A DNA stretch of 64,000 bases from PNON01 sp964387025 (GCA_964387025.1 CAYLUZ010000012.1:1-64000); one strand, 5' to 3'; positions 35,423 to 44,575 are shown, numbered from the stretch's first letter. A program made the numbers and translations. Notes: generated from the letters alone by a model not told the origin.

Positions 35423-36835
35423 TTATTTTTTGGGCGTGAATCCAGCAAATAACTCTTCATCCGTCGGTTGCCTGTTGGGAATCTCACGAATCACCCAGGT
35501 TGTGTTCAGGTAATGCTTCAATACGATATTCTCTGATGCGATGTTCCCACCCCATGTTCCACAACCAAGAGTACTTGTAAACGGCATTCCGCTTACCCAA
35601 TTGCCCGTGTTTGTGTACGATTGGGGTTGGTTAACGACAACTCGAGCTGTGTACGTCCGGAGTGCCACTTCCTCTATCACTGCATTGTCTTTGGCAAATA
35701 CCCCACAAGAATGGCCAGCCCCAGAATATTCTTGATTAATGTTTATGATCTGTATGGCTTCGTCAAGATCATTGCTTTTATAGACTGCTGCAACTAAGCA
35801 TAGTTTTTCACCTGCAAATGGCGTAACAGCTCCGGTCTGATCCTCTTCCACCAATATCATGCAGGTTCCTTCTGGAATTGTGATGCCCGCTATCTTTGCG
35901 ATATTTTCAACAGGGGATGCGACGATATCCCGGTTCAATACCAGATCGTCTGGCCAGTTGGGCCAAATTGCCCTTCTGATCTTGATTTTCTCCTCAGGTG
36001 TTGCCAGATACGCTCCAACTTTATTCAGTTCCGCAAGCATATCATCATAAACAGATGCGTCGATCACTAGACTATTATCACACGAACAACCTGCTGCTAA
36101 ATCAAAAGTCTTGCTCATTTTAATTTTTTTTGCAGCTTCCTTAAGGTCAGCACTCTTGTCAATCATAATAATGGCGTTGCCAGCCCCGACACCAAACGCG
36201 GGTGTGCCGGAACTATACGCAGCCAAGACCATCGGATGGCCTCCTGTTGCCATGACAAGATCACACTGTTTCATAAGTTCTTTTGTCTTTTCGACGGACG
36301 GGTCTTCAATGCATATAAACAAGTCTTCCGGCGCATTGTAGCGTTTTAATATGTCGCGCAATATATCGGTAACTTTGGCAGTCGTCTTTTTTGCTTTTGG
36401 ATGGGGAGAGAATATTATTGCATCTCGCGCCTTTATAACATTTATCGCTTGTACAATCGGATGCATTTCGCCTTGCGTACCAGGTACGAGCGACCCTATT
36501 ACGCCAACTGGCTTTGCAATGCGGATGAGACCCTTTTCAGGAATTTCTTCGATAATTCCCACCGTTTTCTCATTCTTGACATCGAAATAAACACCACGGC
36601 ACTTACTTAAAGTCTTGATTATTTTGGATTGTATATCTCCCATGCGGCATTCATTGAATGAAAATTCAGCCAGTTCTTCCACGAGTTTTTCGTTGCTGAC
36701 AAACTCCCACGATATCGCAGCTGCCAGTTCATCCACTTCATGTTGCGTTAGGCGCTCCGCCGATTTCTGCGCTTTTCTCGCACGAGAAATTAATTCTGAA
36801 ATATATTCTTCAACTATCTTTTCTTGATTCGCCAT
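35423..36835 (-). CDS. CoA-acylating aldehyde dehydrogenase
   Basis: A 470-residue aldehyde dehydrogenase of the EutE/sulfoacetaldehyde-dehydrogenase (SauS) type, which makes acyl-CoA from aldehyde, CoA and NAD(P). GVIGSLVPGTQGEMHPIVQA, CDLVMATGGHPMVLAAYSSG and GTPAFGVGAGNAIIMIDKSA are typical, and FDLAAGCSCDNSLVI holds the active Cys. GCGTWGGNIASENIVLKHYL near the end resembles the SauS branch. First gene of the operon. No shell-targeting peptide of the EutE type is seen, and no microcompartment genes are present. The aldehyde is unknown; I propose malic semialdehyde from the transketolase. Confidence 0.87.
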   Translation of the reverse strand: MANQEKIVEEYISELISRARKAQKSAERLTQHEVDELAAAISWEFVSNEKLVEELAEFSFNECRMGDIQSKIIKTLSKCRGVYFDVKNEKTVGIIEEIPEKGLIRIAKPVGVIGSLVPGTQGEMHPIVQAINVIKARDAIIFSPHPKAKKTTAKVTDILRDILKRYNAPEDLFICIEDPSVEKTKELMKQCDLVMATGGHPMVLAAYSSGTPAFGVGAGNAIIMIDKSADLKEAAKKIKMSKTFDLAAGCSCDNSLVIDASVYDDMLAELNKVGAYLATPEEKIKIRRAIWPNWPDDLVLNRDIVASPVENIAKIAGITIPEGTCMILVEEDQTGAVTPFAGEKLCLVAAVYKSNDLDEAIQIININQEYSGAGHSCGVFAKDNAVIEEVALRTYTARVVVNQPQSYTNTGNWVSGMPFTSTLGCGTWGGNIASENIVLKHYLNTTWVIREIPNRQPTDEELFAGFTPKK

Positions 36836-37252
36836 TTCTACTCCAATAGTTGTTTTTAATAGCGACGAGGCTTTGCCAAAGGCTTCTCCGCATAATAATT
36901 TTCAGTAAAATACATAAGTATTTTAGGTTTTACTCTCTCTTTCTATAAATTTTCTTTTATTACGAGAAAATCCTCAACAGTGTGTTTTTATTCCGTGCGG
37001 TCAGTATTGGATATGCGCGGCTGAATGACTAGAGAATTGCTATCGTACTGTCGCATCTTCCTGATCGCCTCCTGATGATGGTGCTTGTGTGGTGTAAACC
37101 ATTTTCTCGTGCAGTCTAGCAGAATTCAAGAATCGGAAATACTGATACTGATTTCATGCAATTCAACTCGCAAAGAAAATTATGCACACGTGAACATTGT
37201 ACCTAGTTTTCTCGGAAAGTCAATCCTTCAGCCTTAATAAATTACTCATCTA
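36836..37252. other. Leader region of the cyclitol operon, 417 bp
   Basis: Non-coding stretch between the lacI gene and the first operon gene. It must contain the promoter for the 14-gene operon. I see one operator-like site (37184-37192, listed separately) and a run of A/T-rich sequence at 36900-36960, but no gene, riboswitch or terminator that I can support. Confidence 0.5.
37183..37197. promoter_or_regulatory. Candidate LacI operator upstream of the cyclitol operon
   Basis: TGCACACGTGAACAT shares the 9-mer GCACACGTG with the palindrome in front of the adjacent lacI gene (38308-38317, read on the opposite strand). The CACGTG centre is typical of LacI-family sites. It lies about 350 bp before the first operon gene, so it would require a long 5' leader. 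Confidence 0.55.
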
Positions 37253-38305
37253 TTAAATCTGATTTGATGCACTCGATCCGACCGAAGTGGTGGATGCTCG
37301 AATCTTCAGAATCCCTTTCAGGCTGACCTTCTTGGAAGGCGGGTTTTCTCGCTCTTCTCGCTGCCGGTACGAAAGCACTTCCAGGATCATACGCGCCGCT
37401 CCCTCTCCCAACTGGAACTTGTACTGATGAAGGGTGGTTAAAGGTGGGGAGAGATGTGCCGCGATGGAGATATTGTCAAAACCGGTAACGGAAACATCTT
37501 GCGGGATACGCAGCCCTTTTTCTTGCAAGTAGTTGTATACTCCAATCGCAAGAAAATCGTTGTAACACACAATTCCGGTGGGAATTGAATCTAATGAAAG
37601 TAGATACTCTGCACCCTCCCTACCCCCGGTAGGATTCCCGGCTGAGGCGTGAAAAATATATCGTTCGTCAACCGGCAGGCCAGCGGCTTGCATTTCAGTG
37701 CGGAAACCCGCCAAACGGTTTCTATTGGATTCGCTATGGTGCTTGCCTAGAAATGCCAGACGTGTGTGTCCTAAACCAATTAAGTGTTTAGTGATAAGTC
37801 CAGCGCCGTAAGCATCATCGTTGTAAATGAAATACTGGCATTCACCTTCCCCTTCATTATTTACCATCACCACCGGAAGGTCGTAGGAATTTAGAACGTG
37901 GCATTGCCCCTCTCTGAATTGCGGCGAGAATAATATAACCCCATCCACACCGCGCTGCACCATTGCCTGCACCACTTCTTTTTCGCGCTGCTTCTCATTG
38001 TGCGTGGAGGCAATAAACAGACTATATCCCTCGGGATGCAATAAGCTATCTACACCATCCAGCACTTCACTCCAGAACGGATCTTCAATATGTTGCATGA
38101 TTACCCCCAACGCACGTGTCCGGTTGGTTTTCAACCCACGCGCAGCTGCATTGGGCACATACCCCATCTGCTGAGCCAATTCAATAATTCGTGCACGGGT
38201 GGCTTCCTTAATAGCCGGATGATTGTTTAAAGCGCGTGATACTGTCGGATGAGATACTCCGGCAGCTCTTGCAATATCCTTGATGGTCACATTCGTATAT
38301 TTCAT
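37253..38305 (-). CDS. LacI-family regulator of the cyclitol operon
   Basis: A 350-residue repressor-type protein. DNA-binding head: TIKDIARAAGVSHPTVSRAL and a hinge helix near PNAAARGLKTNRTRALG. Effector domain: VDGVILFSPQFREGQCHVLNS, PTGIVCYNDFLAIGVYNYLQ and ISIAAHLSPPLTTLHQ. It lies directly upstream of, and in the same direction as, the 14-gene operon, with its own palindrome against the start codon. It probably represses itself and the operon until a cyclitol-derived inducer binds. The sequence around the ATG at 38305 lacks a ribosome site, since the palindrome occupies that position. Confidence 0.9.
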   Translation of the reverse strand: MKYTNVTIKDIARAAGVSHPTVSRALNNHPAIKEATRARIIELAQQMGYVPNAAARGLKTNRTRALGVIMQHIEDPFWSEVLDGVDSLLHPEGYSLFIASTHNEKQREKEVVQAMVQRGVDGVILFSPQFREGQCHVLNSYDLPVVMVNNEGEGECQYFIYNDDAYGAGLITKHLIGLGHTRLAFLGKHHSESNRNRLAGFRTEMQAAGLPVDERYIFHASAGNPTGGREGAEYLLSLDSIPTGIVCYNDFLAIGVYNYLQEKGLRIPQDVSVTGFDNISIAAHLSPPLTTLHQYKFQLGEGAARMILEVLSYRQREERENPPSKKVSLKGILKIRASTTSVGSSASNQI

Positions 38306-38307
38306 TT

Positions 38308-38317
38308 CACACGTGTG
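38308..38317. promoter_or_regulatory. LacI autoregulatory palindrome
   Basis: CACACGTGTG, a perfect 10-bp palindrome that begins 3 bases upstream of the lacI start codon, where a ribosome site would normally lie. Read on the minus strand with its flank it gives GCACACGTGTGAA, close to the site at 37183. Binding here would block both transcription and translation start. Confidence 0.6.
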
Positions 38318-38670
38318 CGTTATTTTATAATTATAGCACTTGTCATGTTATTTGGAAGATTTTAATGCCTGTCAATTTGAACAAATTCAACCAGACTCAA
38401 CAGAATTTATCAATCACCTCAACTATTAACCCACCTTTCATCGGAGCCGTTAAATTCTCCACATCCTACGCGAAAAATAGCTCTGACCATCGGAAGATCC
38501 AATTAGCATCTTCCGGGGATGACGTTCAAGCATCCACGGGATCGGGGGTGCAAAAATCGATCTGCCAAAACGCATGACTCTGGTCTCCTGTCTGGCTTTC
38601 TCGTAAATTAATAAATCAGGCAAAGTTTTCAGTCTCGAATAAATGGACTGATAATGCAATTTTTATTGGT
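38318..38670. other. Gene-free stretch between lacI and att-like copy 2
   Basis: About 350 bp with no credible gene. A 69-codon minus-strand frame (38450-38659) contains protein-like sequence (RFGRSIFAPPIPWMLERHPR), but I cannot match it to a family and it has no ribosome site. It may be a decayed fragment at the right end of the first island. Confidence 0.35.
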
Positions 38671-38944
38671 CAGTTGGGTTCGTAAAGAAGTGATGCCAAA
38701 ATTGGTGCCCCCGGCGCGGATCGAACGCGCAACCAACTGATTCGAAGTCAGGTCGGAGTTATTTTATTGTGTATATTTAGTTCTTTTTTGTCTATTTTGT
38801 ATCATAAAAAGAGGTTTACCAGTCCATTTAGTCCATTATTTCCACTGTGTTTTTGAAAATTGCACACAATTGCACACGAAATATTTTCCAAATTATGCCA
38901 TTATCGAAGATGCATTTGGTCTAGGATCCTCTATCCGAAAGTTA
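38671..38944. repeat. Att-like repeat, copy 2 (tRNA-Arg 3' fragment plus flank)
   Basis: Direct repeat of 19367-19660. It holds 50 bp (38704-38753) that match 50243-50292 of the tRNA-Arg locus at 49 of 50 positions, covering the tRNA from the anticodon stem to the 3' end. To its right, the tandem 10-mers TTGCACACAA and TTGCACACGA lie at 38860-38879. The remaining 5' half of the tRNA is absent, so this is not a gene but an attachment-site scar between two islands. Confidence 0.85.
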
Positions 38945-39137
38945 AATACATTGATATATTATCCTTGCTTGTTAATTTCCAATCCTATGTTAACCTTTCT
39001 TCTGATAATCACATGATCATTTGCTTATTCCCCCTTCTTCATCATGCATTAACTTTGACGGAGAAATAGCGATAAGACTGGATTGAATCATCAAAATAGC
39101 TCTTGGTTTTATTCTCATAATATATAATCAATAAAGA

Positions 39138-41168
39138 ATGAAAATCAAACAGGGTACCGCCCAATTTGTGAAATACTTTGGTGGCGTGATTCTATTGGGG
39201 ATAATTTACCACCTTGCGGCCAGACTTGGTTTGCTGATGGCCAATGTCCAACCGAATACCTCCCCAGTTTGGCCACCAACTGGAATTGCAATAGCAGCTT
39301 TATTGCTGTTTGGAAAAAAATACTGGCCTGGCATCACCTTAGGCGTTTTTTTTGGATACCTCTTCAATAACAATGCTTTGAATATTTCCATTGGATTGGC
39401 GATAGGAAATACGCTCGAAGCAATAGCCGCTGAATTTCTCCTCCGCAAGTTTATGGACTTTCACAATTCTCTGGACCGAATCCAGGACGTAATTGGTCTG
39501 GGAATCATCAGTGCGCTTGCAACAGCTATCTCTGCAACGATTGGTGTGATCACATTAATAATCGTTGGTAACGATATTCAGCCATACATTTGGACAATCT
39601 GGTTTACCTGGTGGATAGGTGATTTTCTTGGAGCGTTGGTCATTGCACCCTTACTACTCGTCTGGCTCACCTGTTGGCCAGCTAAATGGAAACGACGAAC
39701 AATAACTGAAGCCGGGGTTGTCCTTGTCCTCCTGCTCATAGTCACATTCTATGTGTTTACCAACCAAACAATTGGACAGGTAACACACGAGGCTATGATC
39801 TATGTCCTCTTTCCATTTGTGATGTATGCAGCATTGAGGTTCAATCAGATCGGGGCGGTTAACTCAGTAGCTCTTGTCTCTGGCATCGCAATCTACGGTA
39901 CAGCTGTTGGTGTAGGGCCTTTGGTGCGTAACAGTATCAATGAATCTCTGATACTTCTGCAAACCTTTTTGGGTGTGGTTTCCTTGACCGCGCTAACCCT
40001 TGGAGCAACAACCTCCCAAAGGCAGGCAGCGGAGCAAGCGCTCAGACAGCAGGTAAAAGACCTGGCTAAATTAAATGATTCCTCGCAAACATTTCTGGGG
40101 ATTTTCGAGACTCATTTGGTCTATGAGACAACCTGCCGGTTTGCGGTTGAAAAGTTCGGTCTATCGGCTGCTTGGATCGAACTCAAACCTGAGACTGGAA
40201 ATTCAGAAGAAGTGGTTACTCCATACAAAATAAACCGGGATCAGATTCATCAGATAAAGGTTGCTCTTGCAAAACAAGGATCTTCACCTGATAATGATTT
40301 GCACATCTATAATGTGAGTATCACAGAAAGTACCAACGGTGCATTAGCCTTTCTACCGCTTAAATTCGCATCAAAGAGTATTGGCAATCTAGCACTGCTC
40401 AGCAATGACCGAAATTTCTTCAGCCCGGACCGTGAGATCCTTCTGAATTCTTATGCCAATCTGGTAGCCGTAGCTATTCAAAATACCTGGTTATTGGACC
40501 AAGTGAAAAGCGGTAACGAACGCCTGCATGCTCTCTCACACCGTCTGATGGAAGTGCAGGAGGCCGAGAAATTGAATTTAAGCCGTGAATTGCATGACGA
40601 ATCCGGGCAGGTGATTTCTGCCATGATGGTTCAGTTGGGTTTACTCGAACGTGATGCGAATAATCCCGAGATGATCAAACACTACACCCACGAGTTAAAA
40701 CATATCGCATCCGAGCTATTAAGTAACCTGCATGAGATGGCTGTTCATCTGAGACCAGCGAGTCTTGACCACCTCGGTCTGGTGACAGCCTTGGAGCAAT
40801 TTATCTCTGATTTCAGCCGGCAGCATAATCTGGATGTGCAGTTCGAAACTGTAGGAATAACTGGTAAGCGGCATTCGCTGGAGATCGAAACCGCCATTTT
40901 CCGTATAGTGCAGGAATCCCTCACCAATGTGCTTCTCCATGCTCACGCTACCCGAGTAGATGTTCTGATCAACCAAAGGAAAAATATCCTGAGCGTGATC
41001 GTTGAAGACAACGGGGTGGGATTTATACCAGAAAATGTTGCCACGCATAATCACCTGGGATTATTCGGAATGAGGGAACGGGTCGAGATGCTGGGTGGCA
41101 AGTTCTCCATAGAAAGCAATATGGGTAAGGGTACAACAATCCAGGTGGAGGTTCCCAATGGTGATTAA
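39138..41168 (+). CDS. MASE1-domain sensor histidine kinase (NarL/UhpB class)
   Basis: A 676-residue membrane kinase. Residues about 10-300 form eight or so helices of a MASE1 sensor (NTSPVWPPTGIAIAALLLFG is a MASE1 hallmark). A short linker and a GAF-like region (about 310-460) follow. The HisKA_3 dimerisation domain has LNLSRELHDESGQVISAMMV, with the phosphorylated His near residue 486. The HATPase end shows IVQESLTNVLLHAHATRVDV and VEDNGVGFIPENV (N and G1 boxes) with HLGLFGMRERVEMLGG. Its stop overlaps the response-regulator start by 11 bp. The signal is unknown; MASE1 sensors are thought to respond to membrane or small-molecule cues. Confidence 0.92.
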   Translation: MKIKQGTAQFVKYFGGVILLGIIYHLAARLGLLMANVQPNTSPVWPPTGIAIAALLLFGKKYWPGITLGVFFGYLFNNNALNISIGLAIGNTLEAIAAEFLLRKFMDFHNSLDRIQDVIGLGIISALATAISATIGVITLIIVGNDIQPYIWTIWFTWWIGDFLGALVIAPLLLVWLTCWPAKWKRRTITEAGVVLVLLLIVTFYVFTNQTIGQVTHEAMIYVLFPFVMYAALRFNQIGAVNSVALVSGIAIYGTAVGVGPLVRNSINESLILLQTFLGVVSLTALTLGATTSQRQAAEQALRQQVKDLAKLNDSSQTFLGIFETHLVYETTCRFAVEKFGLSAAWIELKPETGNSEEVVTPYKINRDQIHQIKVALAKQGSSPDNDLHIYNVSITESTNGALAFLPLKFASKSIGNLALLSNDRNFFSPDREILLNSYANLVAVAIQNTWLLDQVKSGNERLHALSHRLMEVQEAEKLNLSRELHDESGQVISAMMVQLGLLERDANNPEMIKHYTHELKHIASELLSNLHEMAVHLRPASLDHLGLVTALEQFISDFSRQHNLDVQFETVGITGKRHSLEIETAIFRIVQESLTNVLLHAHATRVDVLINQRKNILSVIVEDNGVGFIPENVATHNHLGLFGMRERVEMLGGKFSIESNMGKGTTIQVEVPNGD

Positions 41169-41796
41169 AGTAATTATTGCGGATGACCATGCCATTGTGA
41201 GGGCAGGACTGCGAACCTTGATCACCAGCGAGAATGATCTCGAATTGATTGGAGAAGCCACCGGAGGTTTGGAGGCCATCGAAAAAGCTCACCAATTATC
41301 GCCGGATGTAATGGTTCTGGATATCAGCATGCCTGATAAAGATGGAATCGAAGTTATTCGGACACTCAAAGAGGAAGGAAAAACCTGCTCGATACTGGTG
41401 TTAACAGTGCACGAGGATGACGCCTTGCTACGCGAAGCTGTCCGTTTAGGTGCTGCCGGCTACATTCTCAAACACGCAGCAGAATCTGAATTGATTTCCG
41501 CAATTCGCTCCGTTTTCCGCGGTGAACTTTATATCCACCCGAAAATGATCCGCTCTTTATTACAACCAGAAGGTTCTGCTCCGGGGAAAGAACGATCCAT
41601 GCTGGAAAAACTCACATCTCGCGAGGAGGAAGTGCTCAAGCTGGTTGTGCAGGGGTACACCAATAAACAGGTGGCTGATGAACTGGGTATCAGCATTCGC
41701 ACAGTGGAAGGACATCGGGCGAATTTGACTGAAAAGCTTGGCATTCGCAGTCGGGTGGACCTTTTACGTTACACCCGAGACCATCATCTTATCTGA
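41158..41796 (+). CDS. NarL/FixJ-family response regulator
   Basis: Partner of the upstream kinase, 212 residues. The receiver domain has the acidic pair ADDH (residues 8-11), the phospho-acceptor Asp55 in VMVLDISMPDKDG, the Thr of LVLTVHEDD and the Lys of YILKHA. The C-terminal LuxR-type helix-turn-helix reads LTSREEEVLKLVVQGYTNKQ followed by ADELGISIRTVEGHR. The genes overlap, so they are one unit. The neighbouring BMP importer operon, starting 177 bp downstream after a terminator, is a plausible target. Confidence 0.93.
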   Translation: MVIKVIIADDHAIVRAGLRTLITSENDLELIGEATGGLEAIEKAHQLSPDVMVLDISMPDKDGIEVIRTLKEEGKTCSILVLTVHEDDALLREAVRLGAAGYILKHAAESELISAIRSVFRGELYIHPKMIRSLLQPEGSAPGKERSMLEKLTSREEEVLKLVVQGYTNKQVADELGISIRTVEGHRANLTEKLGIRSRVDLLRYTRDHHLI

Positions 41797-41813
41797 CTTT
41801 TTTATGTATATTC

Positions 41814-41850
41814 ATAACCTCGTATTAACTACGGGGTTATTTTAATTTTA
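41814..41850 (+). terminator. Intrinsic terminator after the two-component genes
   Basis: An 11-bp stem (41814-41824 with 41830-41840, one G-U pair, loop TTAAC) followed by TTTAATTTTA. It ends the kinase-regulator transcript. A TATAAT box at 41855-41860 follows and may serve the importer operon. Confidence 0.7.
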
Positions 41851-41973
41851 TACGTATAATATACGGATAAATTCCAAACAAAACCCCAATTTACTGCTCT
41901 TTTTTTTAACCAATATTTTCCTTATCATTTAGATGAAACCATCATCGAGTGGATTATTTTAAGCTAGGAGCTT

Positions 41974-43533
41974 ATGACCGATTCGAATCCAAACCCGACC
42001 AACATCACCCCCATAATTGAAATGCAAGGAATTACCAAGCATTTCCCAGGAGTCCTTGCCAACGATCATATCAACCTAACAATTCATCGTTCAGAAATTC
42101 ATGCATTACTTGGAGAAAATGGCGCAGGGAAAAGTACTTTAATGAAAATCCTGTATGGTTTTTATAAGCTCGATGAAGGAGTTATTTTATTCGATGGGAA
42201 GACGGTTAATATTAAATCTCCCGCGGATGCACGTTTGTTAAATATCGGTATGGTATTTCAGGTGCTCAATCTCATCCCCGCCATGAGTGTGCTTGAAAAT
42301 ATTGCCCTGTTCTTGAAAGACCTTCCTGCGGCATATAATCCAACCAGCCTGCGAAAACGAATCATCGACTTTTCCACACAATTTGGGCTTGAAGTAAATC
42401 CAGATGACCTTGTTTCTCAACTCTCGATAGGTGAGCAACAAAAAGTTGAGATCCTCAAATTGCTCCTTTCGGATTCCAATGTCCTGATACTGGATGAGCC
42501 GACACGGGTTCTGGCCCCTCACGAAGTTGAAGGTTTGTTTAGTGTACTAAAACGCTTAAAAAAGAATGGGTATGCCGTTGTCCTTATCGCCCACAAATTG
42601 CGTGAAGTGTTGGAGTACGCAGATAGGATCTCTGTTTTACGTGGAGGACGCGTTGCAGGAAGCATGCTGCGTGCAGATGCGAGCGAAGAAAAATTGATTC
42701 AAATGATGTTTGATAAGCAACTCACAACACGCATTGTACAGCAAGAAAGAATACTCTCAAAAGAACCGATCTTAGAACTTGTTTCATTCAATACACGCAC
42801 AGAAGGGACTGAAGTCAACCTGAATGATATAAATCTAAAAATATTCCCCGGTGAGATCGTTGGCGTGGCAGGAGTTTCCGGGAATGGCCAAAAAGAATTA
42901 TGTGACGCCATCTTAGGGATGGTAAAAGTTTCCTCTGGTAAAAAATTGCTTCAAGGAAAGGATTATTCACATCAATCCACTGGTAACATCCGCAAGTTCG
43001 GGTTGGGGTTTATCCCGGAGAATCCACTGACCATGGCAACTGTTCCATTCATGTCCGTTATGGAGAACATGGCAATAACCAGAGTTGCAGATTATTCGCT
43101 TTATGGCGGACTCAATATGGATTGGAAGTTGGTTCAGGCGGACACCAAAAATTCACTTGAAAAATTTGGTTTTACCTTCTCCGTTTACACTCCAGTAAAA
43201 GCCCTGTCAGGGGGGAATTTACAGCGCTTGATCATTGCCCGCGAAATGATGAAAAAACCTAAACTGATTATTGCTTCCTATCTAACCCGCGGCCTGGACG
43301 TCCAGAGTACGCTGGTTGCCCGACAGGAATTGATGAATGCACGGAATGAAGGAAGCGCAGTATTGCTTATCTCTGAAGACCTTGAGGAGCTTTTCTCAAT
43401 GAGCGACCGTCTGATCGTTCTGCACGAGGGTAAAGTCGTTGGGGAATTTTTACCAATGGAAACAAATTACTACGAAGTTGGATATCTTATGACAGGATCA
43501 AAGGAAGCCAATGAATCAACGAGCCATAGCTAG
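41974..43533 (+). CDS. BMP-type ABC importer ATPase (NupO/YufO-like)
   Basis: Duplicated ATPase of 519 residues for a nucleoside/ureide-type importer. N-terminal half: Walker A GENGAGKSTLMK, signature LSIGEQQKVEILKLL and Walker B VLILDEPTRVLAP. C-terminal half: degenerate P-loop GVSGNGQKELCD, signature LSGGNLQRLIIAREM and a degraded Walker B, LIIASYLTRGLDV, in place of the usual acid pair. One intact and one degraded site is normal in this family, although Tyr-Leu where Gln-Pro is common is unusual. It starts the operon and overlaps the first permease gene by 23 bp. Confidence 0.9.
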   Translation: MTDSNPNPTNITPIIEMQGITKHFPGVLANDHINLTIHRSEIHALLGENGAGKSTLMKILYGFYKLDEGVILFDGKTVNIKSPADARLLNIGMVFQVLNLIPAMSVLENIALFLKDLPAAYNPTSLRKRIIDFSTQFGLEVNPDDLVSQLSIGEQQKVEILKLLLSDSNVLILDEPTRVLAPHEVEGLFSVLKRLKKNGYAVVLIAHKLREVLEYADRISVLRGGRVAGSMLRADASEEKLIQMMFDKQLTTRIVQQERILSKEPILELVSFNTRTEGTEVNLNDINLKIFPGEIVGVAGVSGNGQKELCDAILGMVKVSSGKKLLQGKDYSHQSTGNIRKFGLGFIPENPLTMATVPFMSVMENMAITRVADYSLYGGLNMDWKLVQADTKNSLEKFGFTFSVYTPVKALSGGNLQRLIIAREMMKKPKLIIASYLTRGLDVQSTLVARQELMNARNEGSAVLLISEDLEELFSMSDRLIVLHEGKVVGEFLPMETNYYEVGYLMTGSKEANESTSHS

Positions 43534-44575
43534 ATCTAATATATCAGGAATCGGCAAAAAGATTCTCCAGTCTGTGATCCGGAATGGACTGACCATTTTA
43601 TTGGCTCTGATCCTGTTCGGTGGAATACTTTATATCAGAGGATCCAACCCCTTTACTTCTTATCGTGACCTGTTCAAAGCTACTCTCGGCAGTGGTTATG
43701 GTTTTTCCGAGGTGATTGTGGCAATGATCCCCATTTTACTGACAGCACTGGCTGTGGCACTTCCATCCCGGATTGGGATGATCAACGTTGGAGGTGAGGG
43801 ACAGCTGTACATGGGCGGCATCTTTGCCACCTTTGGCGCTTTGGCATTTCAGAATCTGCCTGGATGGATATTAATACCGCTGATGGTTCTTTTGGGTATC
43901 CTGGGTGGGGCGTTATGGGCTTTTTTGCCTGCATATTTCAAATCCATCGGGCTGGTCAATGAAACCATCACCACTTTATTGTTGAACTCAATCGCGCCCA
44001 AGGTCGCAGGTTTATTGGTGTTTGGTTTCTGGCACTCCCCCCGTGAGACTAATATGACTCCAAATTTTGTGGATGCGGCCAGGTTGCCTCAATTTTTCGG
44101 TACACGCGTTCATCTGGGTATCGTCTTTGGCCTGGTTCTTTTATTGGTGTTCTGGTTTGTGATGAAGAAAACCCGTTGGGGTCTGGAGATGCGTACAATT
44201 GGTGGAAATGTCCAGGCCGCGAGGCGTAACGGAGTCCCTGTCGCGTCATATATGCTCACCGTATTCTGCATCAGCGGGGGTATTGCAGGTTTGGCTGGCA
44301 TGGCTCAGGTTTCAGGCTTCTATGGATTACTCATCCCAAACTTCTCTCCCGGATATGGCTTCATGGGTTTCCTGATCAGCTGGCTGGCAGGTGGAGATCC
44401 GTTTGGCATACTTTTAATGGCTTTTGTGGTTTCCGTCATTATGACAGGTGGTAACATGCTCCAGATCACTATCGGGCTACCCTATGCCGTGATCAACCTG
44501 TTACTGGCTTTTACACTCTTTGTCGTCTTGGCGAAACCTACATTATCTATTTTACGAAAAGGAAAAACTGCATGA
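43511..44575 (+). CDS. BMP-type ABC importer permease 1 (NupP-like)
   Basis: Inner-membrane permease, 354 residues, of the BPD_transp_2 family. ALAVALPSRIGMINVGGEGQLYMGGIFATF is the typical motif for this subunit (INxGxEGQ). LGLEMRTIGGNVQAARRNGV-type sequence (LEMRTIGGNVQAARRNG) is the loop that meets the ATPase. The start lies within the end of the ATPase gene and the stop overlaps the next permease by 4 bp. The two permeases differ in length as usual (354 and 305). Confidence 0.91.
   Translation: MNQRAIARSNISGIGKKILQSVIRNGLTILLALILFGGILYIRGSNPFTSYRDLFKATLGSGYGFSEVIVAMIPILLTALAVALPSRIGMINVGGEGQLYMGGIFATFGALAFQNLPGWILIPLMVLLGILGGALWAFLPAYFKSIGLVNETITTLLLNSIAPKVAGLLVFGFWHSPRETNMTPNFVDAARLPQFFGTRVHLGIVFGLVLLLVFWFVMKKTRWGLEMRTIGGNVQAARRNGVPVASYMLTVFCISGGIAGLAGMAQVSGFYGLLIPNFSPGYGFMGFLISWLAGGDPFGILLMAFVVSVIMTGGNMLQITIGLPYAVINLLLAFTLFVVLAKPTLSILRKGKTA

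Noticed and set aside
31142..36835. Sulfoquinovose sulfo-transketolase pathway as the explanation for the split transketolase and SauS-like dehydrogenase
   Set aside because: No sulfoquinovosidase, sulfo-sugar isomerase, sulfoacetaldehyde reductase or sulfonate exporter is present, while IolB/D/E are clear; the cyclitol context fits better.
38450..38659. 69-codon minus-strand frame
   Set aside because: No ribosome site, no recognisable family, and it lies in a decayed island-end region; kept only as a note.
19367..38944. The 290-bp direct repeats as ends of a composite transposon
   Set aside because: They contain tRNA-Arg sequence, lack terminal inverted repeats and carry no transposase; integration at a tRNA explains them better.
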